Positions 59,925 to 64,000 of a stretch of 64,000 nt of DNA are shown here, in pieces. Position 1 is the stretch's first letter. Each line of letters starts with the position of its first letter. The DNA is from Rhodoblastus acidophilus (GTDB lineage Bacteria > Pseudomonadota > Alphaproteobacteria > Rhizobiales > Beijerinckiaceae). A program made the position numbers and the translations under genes. A model generated the notes under the pieces. The model ran no database searches. It was given only the letters and a program-made list of their open reading frames with translations, and was not told the origin of the DNA. The DNA lies in assembly GCF_025961575.1 (NCBI RefSeq), contig NZ_JAOQNX010000004.1:124001-188000 (forward strand). The letters run 5' to 3'.

Positions 59925-61056
59925 TCAGTCCACGTCCTCGACGCTCTCCGGTCCGCCGCCGTAGACGCGCTGGGCCAGGGCCGCCTCCATAAATGCGTCG
60001 ATGTCGCCGTCCAAAACCTCGTCCGGGGTTCCCGAGACGACGCCGGTGCGCAAATCCTTGACCATCTGGTAGGGTTGCAGCACGTAGGAGCGGATTTGGT
60101 GACCCCAGCCCACGTCGGTTTTCGACGCATTGAGCTTGTCGGTCTCGGCCTGACGCCTTTCCAGCTCCTGCTCATAGAGCCGGGCGCGCAGCATGTTCCA
60201 GGCGGTGGCGCGGTTCTTGTGCTGCGAGCGCTCCATCTGGCAAGCGACCGCGATGCCTGTGGGGATATGGGTGATGCGGACGGCCGAATCGGTCTTGTTG
60301 ATATGCTGACCTCCCGAACCGGAGGCGCGATAGGTGTCGATGCGGCAGTCGCTTTCGTTGATCTGGATGTCGATGCGGTCGTCGACGACCGGATAGACCC
60401 AGGCCGAGGCGAAGGAGGTGTGGCGCCGGGCGTTGGAGTCGAACGGGGAAATGCGCACCAGACGGTGCACGCCCGATTCGGTCTTGGCCCAGCCATGGGC
60501 GTTATGGCCCTTGACCAGCAGAGTCGCCGATTTGATGCCGGCCTCGTCGCCCGAGGTTTCTTCGATCAGTTCGACCTTGTAGCCTCGGCGTTCCGCCCAG
60601 CGCGTGTACATGCGCAGCAGCATGCGGGCCCAATCGCAGGATTCCGTGCCGCCGGCGCCGGAATGGACTTCGATATAGGTGTCGTTGGCGTCGGCTTCGC
60701 CGGACAGCAGGGCTTCGACCTGGCGGCGCTGGGCCTCCTTGTTGAGCGCCCGCAACATTTCGACGCCCTCGTCCTGCGCTTTCTCATCCTCCTCCATCTC
60801 GCCGAGTTCGATCAGCGTGACGGCGTCGTCGAGGTCGGCGTCGAGTTTCTTGAGGGAGTCGAGCCGCGTTTCCAGGTCCGTGCGCTCGCGCATCAGCTTT
60901 TGCGCGGCTTCGGCGTCGTTCCAGAAATCGGGGTGTTCGGATTTGGCGTTCAGTTCGGCGAGGCGGCGAGTCGATTGTTCGACGTCAAAGATGCCTCCTC
61001 AGCAGCCCGACTGACTGCTTGATCTCTTCGATAAGCGACACGGCTTCCGCGCGCAT
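59925..61056 (-). CDS. prfB: Peptide chain release factor 2, with programmed +1 frameshift
   Basis: RF2 reads UGA and UAA. It is encoded in two frames: codons 1-23 from ATG 61056 to CTT, then TGA at 60985-60987, and after skipping one T the main frame from 60986 to 59925. The total is 376 aa. The main frame has the codon-recognition SPF (ISPFDSNARRH) and the catalytic GGQ (SGSGGQHINKTDSA). AGGAGG stands 5 nt before CTTTGAC, the known stimulator. RF2 thus regulates itself. Confidence 0.97.
60984..60999 (-). promoter_or_regulatory. prfB: prfB programmed frameshift site
   Basis: On the minus strand AGGAGG, CAT, CTT, TGA, C: an internal SD-like box, slippery CTT and an in-frame UGA, as in E. coli prfB. 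Confidence 0.96.
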
Positions 61057-61135
61057 GTGGCGATTCCCATTCTCTATGAGTGGAGGCCGTACATAGGCGC
61101 GGCGGGGCGCGGTGTAAAGCGGGAGCGGAGGGCCG

Positions 61136-61273
61136 GTCATGCCCGGGCTTGTCCCGGGCATCCACGCCGAGACATTGCATCGGCGTTCCAGGACGGGACG
61201 AAGGCCTCGACAGCTCGATTCGCTCGTCGCGCTCCACGCCGGCGTGGATGGCCGGGACAAGCCCGGCCATGAC
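61136..61273. repeat. REP pair, copy E
   Basis: GTCATGCCCGGGCTTGTCCC on the left and an inverted CGTGGATGGCCGGGACAAGC arm on the right. The middle is longer than in other copies (total about 138 bp). It lies upstream of prfB and downstream of the signalling gene. Confidence 0.9.
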
Positions 61274-61314
61274 GGCATGATGTTGGTTTATCTGCTGTTT
61301 TAACTCTTGGGCGG

Positions 61315-62571
61315 CTAAATCTTCCGCACCGCCGCCAAAAACTCGCCGACGATTCCGGAGACCCGGCCGGCCTCTTCGTCCATGCGCGCAATGGCGTCGC
61401 GCGCCTGCCGCGCCGCCGCCACCGTCTCGTCGGCGGAGTTCGACACCCCCTCGATGGTGCGCGACACCGAGCCCGCGCCTTGCGAGGCCTGCTGCACGCT
61501 CTGGGCGATATTGGCGGTCGAGGCCGATTGCTCCTCTACTGCGGCGGCGATGGCGCCGGCGATGTGGCTCATCTCGGAAATGCGGCCGTTGATCAGGTCC
61601 ATGGCGTGGACGGCCTCGCGCGTCGCGGTCTGCACCGCGCTGATCTGGCCGCCGATCTCTTCGGTCGCCTTGGCGGTCTGGCTGGCGAGATGCTTGACCT
61701 CGTTGGCGACCACGGCGAAACCGCGCCCGGCCTCTCCGGCGCGCGCCGCCTCGATGGTGGCGTTCAGCGCCAGCAGGTTGGTTTGCGCCGCAATGGCGTT
61801 GATCATGTTGACGATCTCGCCGATCCGCGCCGAGCTTTCGGCGAGGCTGCGCACCTTGGCGCTCGCGCCGTTGGCGTCGCCGGTGGCCAAATCCGCGAAT
61901 TTGCGCGACTGATCGACCTGCATGGCGATCTCGCGAATCGAGGAGGTGAGTTCGTCCGCCGCCTGGGCGACGCTGCTGACATTGTTGGCGGTTTCCGCGG
62001 TGGTCCCGGACACGGCGGCGGCGCGGTCGCGGGTGCGCTCCGCCTCGGCGGCGAGCTTTTGCGCGGTGTCGCCAATGGCGCCGGCGACCTGGCGGACGGC
62101 GCCGAGAATGCGCGCCATGTCGCCGTCGAACCGGTCGGTGATCACGGCGAGATTTTTCTCGCGCGCCTGCCGGCGGCTTTCATGCTCGGACAGGTCGACG
62201 ATGCCGGAATACATCACCCCGGGATTGGCGCGCGAACGCACCAGCGTGACCTGAGCGGGAAAGGTTTCGCCATTGGCGCGCTTGTGCGTCCATTCGAACT
62301 GGCAACACCCCTTTTGCCGCGCTTCGGCGATGATGCGCTGGGCCTTGAGCGTCGAGGATTCGCCATCGGGCTGCGTGGGCGGCGAAATGTCGGCCGGCGA
62401 GGTCGCGGCGAAGGCGGCCTTGCTGGAGAAGCCGAAAATGCGGACGGCGGCGTCATTGCAATCGATGAAATGGTCGCCCTCCAGCATCAGGATCGCATTG
62501 GGCGTCACTTCGAAATAGTCGCACTGGACCTTCGCGCCCCGATCACTCGCCTTTCGAAACAGCCCGGCCAT
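61315..62571 (-). CDS. Soluble PAS / methyl-accepting chemotaxis-type signalling protein
   Basis: The 418-aa protein has no membrane segment. Residues about 15-130 form a PAS domain ([20 protein letters not shown]). From about residue 170 a long coiled coil carries the MCP hairpin with [20 protein letters not shown] and [17 protein letters not shown]. It signals to CheA/CheW in the cytoplasm. GGGAG precedes ATG 62571. Confidence 0.92.
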   Translation of the reverse strand: MAGLFRKASDRGAKVQCDYFEVTPNAILMLEGDHFIDCNDAAVRIFGFSSKAAFAATSPADISPPTQPDGESSTLKAQRIIAEARQKGCCQFEWTHKRANGETFPAQVTLVRSRANPGVMYSGIVDLSEHESRRQAREKNLAVITDRFDGDMARILGAVRQVAGAIGDTAQKLAAEAERTRDRAAAVSGTTAETANNVSSVAQAADELTSSIREIAMQVDQSRKFADLATGDANGASAKVRSLAESSARIGEIVNMINAIAAQTNLLALNATIEAARAGEAGRGFAVVANEVKHLASQTAKATEEIGGQISAVQTATREAVHAMDLINGRISEMSHIAGAIAAAVEEQSASTANIAQSVQQASQGAGSVSRTIEGVSNSADETVAAARQARDAIARMDEEAGRVSGIVGEFLAAVRKI

Positions 62572-62728
62572 GTTTGCTCCCACCCCTGCGCGCGCCGATC
62601 GGGCGCCCCGGTTGGGCCGCGCAATGCGATCGGAGAAAAACGAGTACAACCTGCGCGAGAACAGTTAACGAGGGGTTGAAGCTTGGCCGGAGCGCCGAGA
62701 AAATACGGTTAATGCGTAAGGGGAATCC

Positions 62729-64000
62729 TCAGTACAGCCCGCCAGTGCCGCCGCCGACCTGGTTGTCGTCGCCGGGCGCGCCGGGGCTCGCCGCGTGACC
62801 GCCGCCGCTGTAGGAATCGGGCGGGGCCGTGCCCGGCTTGAAGGCTTCGAGGATCGAACCCGGGCCGGACGAACGCAAGCCGCTCTTCACATCCACCGAA
62901 ATCAGCTTGATGCCCGGCGGAACGCGGAACGGGGTGTCGGGTTTGCCGGCCAGCGCCATCTTCATGAAATCGCGGAAAATCGGCGCGGCATAGGTCGCGG
63001 CCTGCGCGGAATCGCCGAGCGAGCGCGGCTTGTCATAGCCGATGTAGACACCGACCGCGAGGTCGGGCGAATAGCCAATGAACCACAAATCCTTGGCGTC
63101 GTTGGTGGTGCCGGTCTTGCCCGCCAGATGCTTGCCGACCTCGCGGATGCTGACGCCGGTGCCGCGCTGGATCACGCCTTCCATGATCGAGGTCATTTGG
63201 TAGGCGGTGAGCGGGTCGATCACCTGCTCGCTCTTGTCGACGAGTTTCGGCTCGTTGTCGGGCGAGAATTTGTCGGCGTCGCAGCCGAGGCATTCGCGCT
63301 CGTCATGGCGGTAGATGGTGTGGCCCCAGCGGTCCTGGATGCGGTCGATCAGCGTCGGCTTGATCTGCTTGCCGCCATTGGCGAGCATGGAATAGCCGGC
63401 GACCATGCGCATGACGGTGGTTTCGCCGGCGCCGAGCGACATGGACAGGTAAGGCGCGAGATTGTCGTAAATGCCGAAGCGCCGCGAGGTCTCGACGATC
63501 AACGGCATGCCGACGTCGCGGGCCAGCCGCACCGTCATCAGATTCTTCGAATGCTCGATGCCATAGCGCAGCGTGTGCGAGCCGTAATTGCCCTTCTCGA
63601 AATTTTCCGGGCTCCAGGTTTCGCCGCTGGCCGTGGTGATGGTGATCGGCTCGTCCTGGAGGACGGAGGAGGGCGTATAGCCATTGTCGAGCGCCGTGGC
63701 GTAGACGAAGGGCTTGAACGACGAGCCCGGCTGGCGCTGCGCCTGGGTGGCGCGGTTGAACGAGGACTGGTCGAAGGAGAAGCCGCCGACCATGGCGAAG
63801 ACGCGGCCGGTGAACGGGTCCATGGCGACGATGGCGCCGGAAATTTCCGGAATCTGCCGCAGCCGCACCTGACCCGGCTTGCTGTCGATCGGCTCGACGA
63901 AGATCACGTCGCCGACCGCAAAAGCCTGGCGCAATTTCTTGCGCACGAAACGGGCGTTGTCGGTCGACAGCGTCGCGGTCTCGCGGTTGCGGGCGACTTC
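62729..64000 (-). CDS. mrcA: Penicillin-binding protein 1A, C-terminal part (5' end beyond window)
   Basis: Bifunctional peptidoglycan synthase. The visible 423 codons cover most of the transpeptidase domain with the catalytic Ser in QPGSSFKPF, the SxN motif in HSKNLM and KTGTTNDAKD. An OB-like region precedes it and a Gly-rich tail ends the protein. The transglycosylase domain lies right of the window. The frame is open through position 64000. Confidence 0.95.
   Translation of the reverse strand, partial: EVARNRETATLSTDNARFVRKKLRQAFAVGDVIFVEPIDSKPGQVRLRQIPEISGAIVAMDPFTGRVFAMVGGFSFDQSSFNRATQAQRQPGSSFKPFVYATALDNGYTPSSVLQDEPITITTASGETWSPENFEKGNYGSHTLRYGIEHSKNLMTVRLARDVGMPLIVETSRRFGIYDNLAPYLSMSLGAGETTVMRMVAGYSMLANGGKQIKPTLIDRIQDRWGHTIYRHDERECLGCDADKFSPDNEPKLVDKSEQVIDPLTAYQMTSIMEGVIQRGTGVSIREVGKHLAGKTGTTNDAKDLWFIGYSPDLAVGVYIGYDKPRSLGDSAQAATYAAPIFRDFMKMALAGKPDTPFRVPPGIKLISVDVKSGLRSSGPGSILEAFKPGTAPPDSYSGGGHAASPGAPGDDNQVGGGTGGLY

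Overview
The window is high-GC (mid-60s percent by eye) chromosomal DNA of an alphaproteobacterium, most likely of the order Hyphomicrobiales (Rhizobiales). The evidence is a red-type (form IC/ID) RuBisCO with CbbX and CbbR, a HoxX/HoxA/HoxJ uptake-hydrogenase module, an alphaproteobacterial LexA with a GTTC-N7-GTTC box, the gltX-comEC-lexA neighbourhood, Ala at the quinolone position of GyrA, and many copies of the 'GTCATGGCCGGGCTTGTCCCGGCCATCCACG' palindromic repeat typical of this order. The metabolic picture is a facultative chemolithoautotroph or photo/methylotroph that can oxidise H2 and fix CO2. The genus cannot be fixed from the sequence alone.

Layout. 1-6440: the 3' end of a hydrogenase maturation/regulation operon (hypD-hypE-hoxX-hoxA-hoxJ), whose five genes are closely packed, with three ATGA stop/start overlaps and a short gap before hoxX. 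6495-8124: a TerC-family membrane protein, then secE-nusG, here cut off from the usual rplKAJL genes. 8353-19420: housekeeping genes (citrate synthase, gltX, comEC, lexA, a DUF815 ATPase, mrp) with small unknown genes. 19551-29688: mixed metabolism (Fe-S oxidoreductase, fabI, a two-subunit CoA-transferase, a chrA-like transporter, GST, rhodanese, YdcF-like protein, GH25 lysozyme lipoprotein, NodB-type deacetylase) and an unknown two-gene Cys-rich operon. 29832-31475: a large RTX-like repeat protein. 31533-34200: tRNA-Leu(GAG), lipB, tRNA-Lys(CTT) and a decayed integrase. 34233-42434: gyrA, cysK, an internally deleted antitoxin-like gene, rpe, an FAD oxidoreductase and a nucleoside transporter.

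43334-47344: the CO2-fixation cluster cbbL-cbbS-cbbX, divergent from cbbR, with a REP element between cbbL and cbbS. 48059-52912: an A-type Fe-S carrier, then trpG-trpD-trpC-moaC-moeA on the plus strand. 52902-58619: a biotin locus with bioC, a bioH-like esterase, bioF, bioB, bioA and bioD, enough to route malonyl-ACP to biotin. The esterase carries an intergenic-type repeat inside its reading frame. 58616-64000: small exported proteins, prfB with its programmed +1 frameshift, a soluble PAS chemotaxis-type signalling protein, and the 3' part of a PBP1A gene that runs off the right edge.

No CRISPR array, complete prophage or complete insertion sequence was seen. The most unusual items are the 15-unit GDAGG/ARGGDD repeat protein, the in-frame repeat inside the biotin esterase gene, the uncharacterised Cys-rich operon near 27.0-27.7 kb, the missing canonical comEC start codon, and the scar of an integrated element beside tRNA-Lys.
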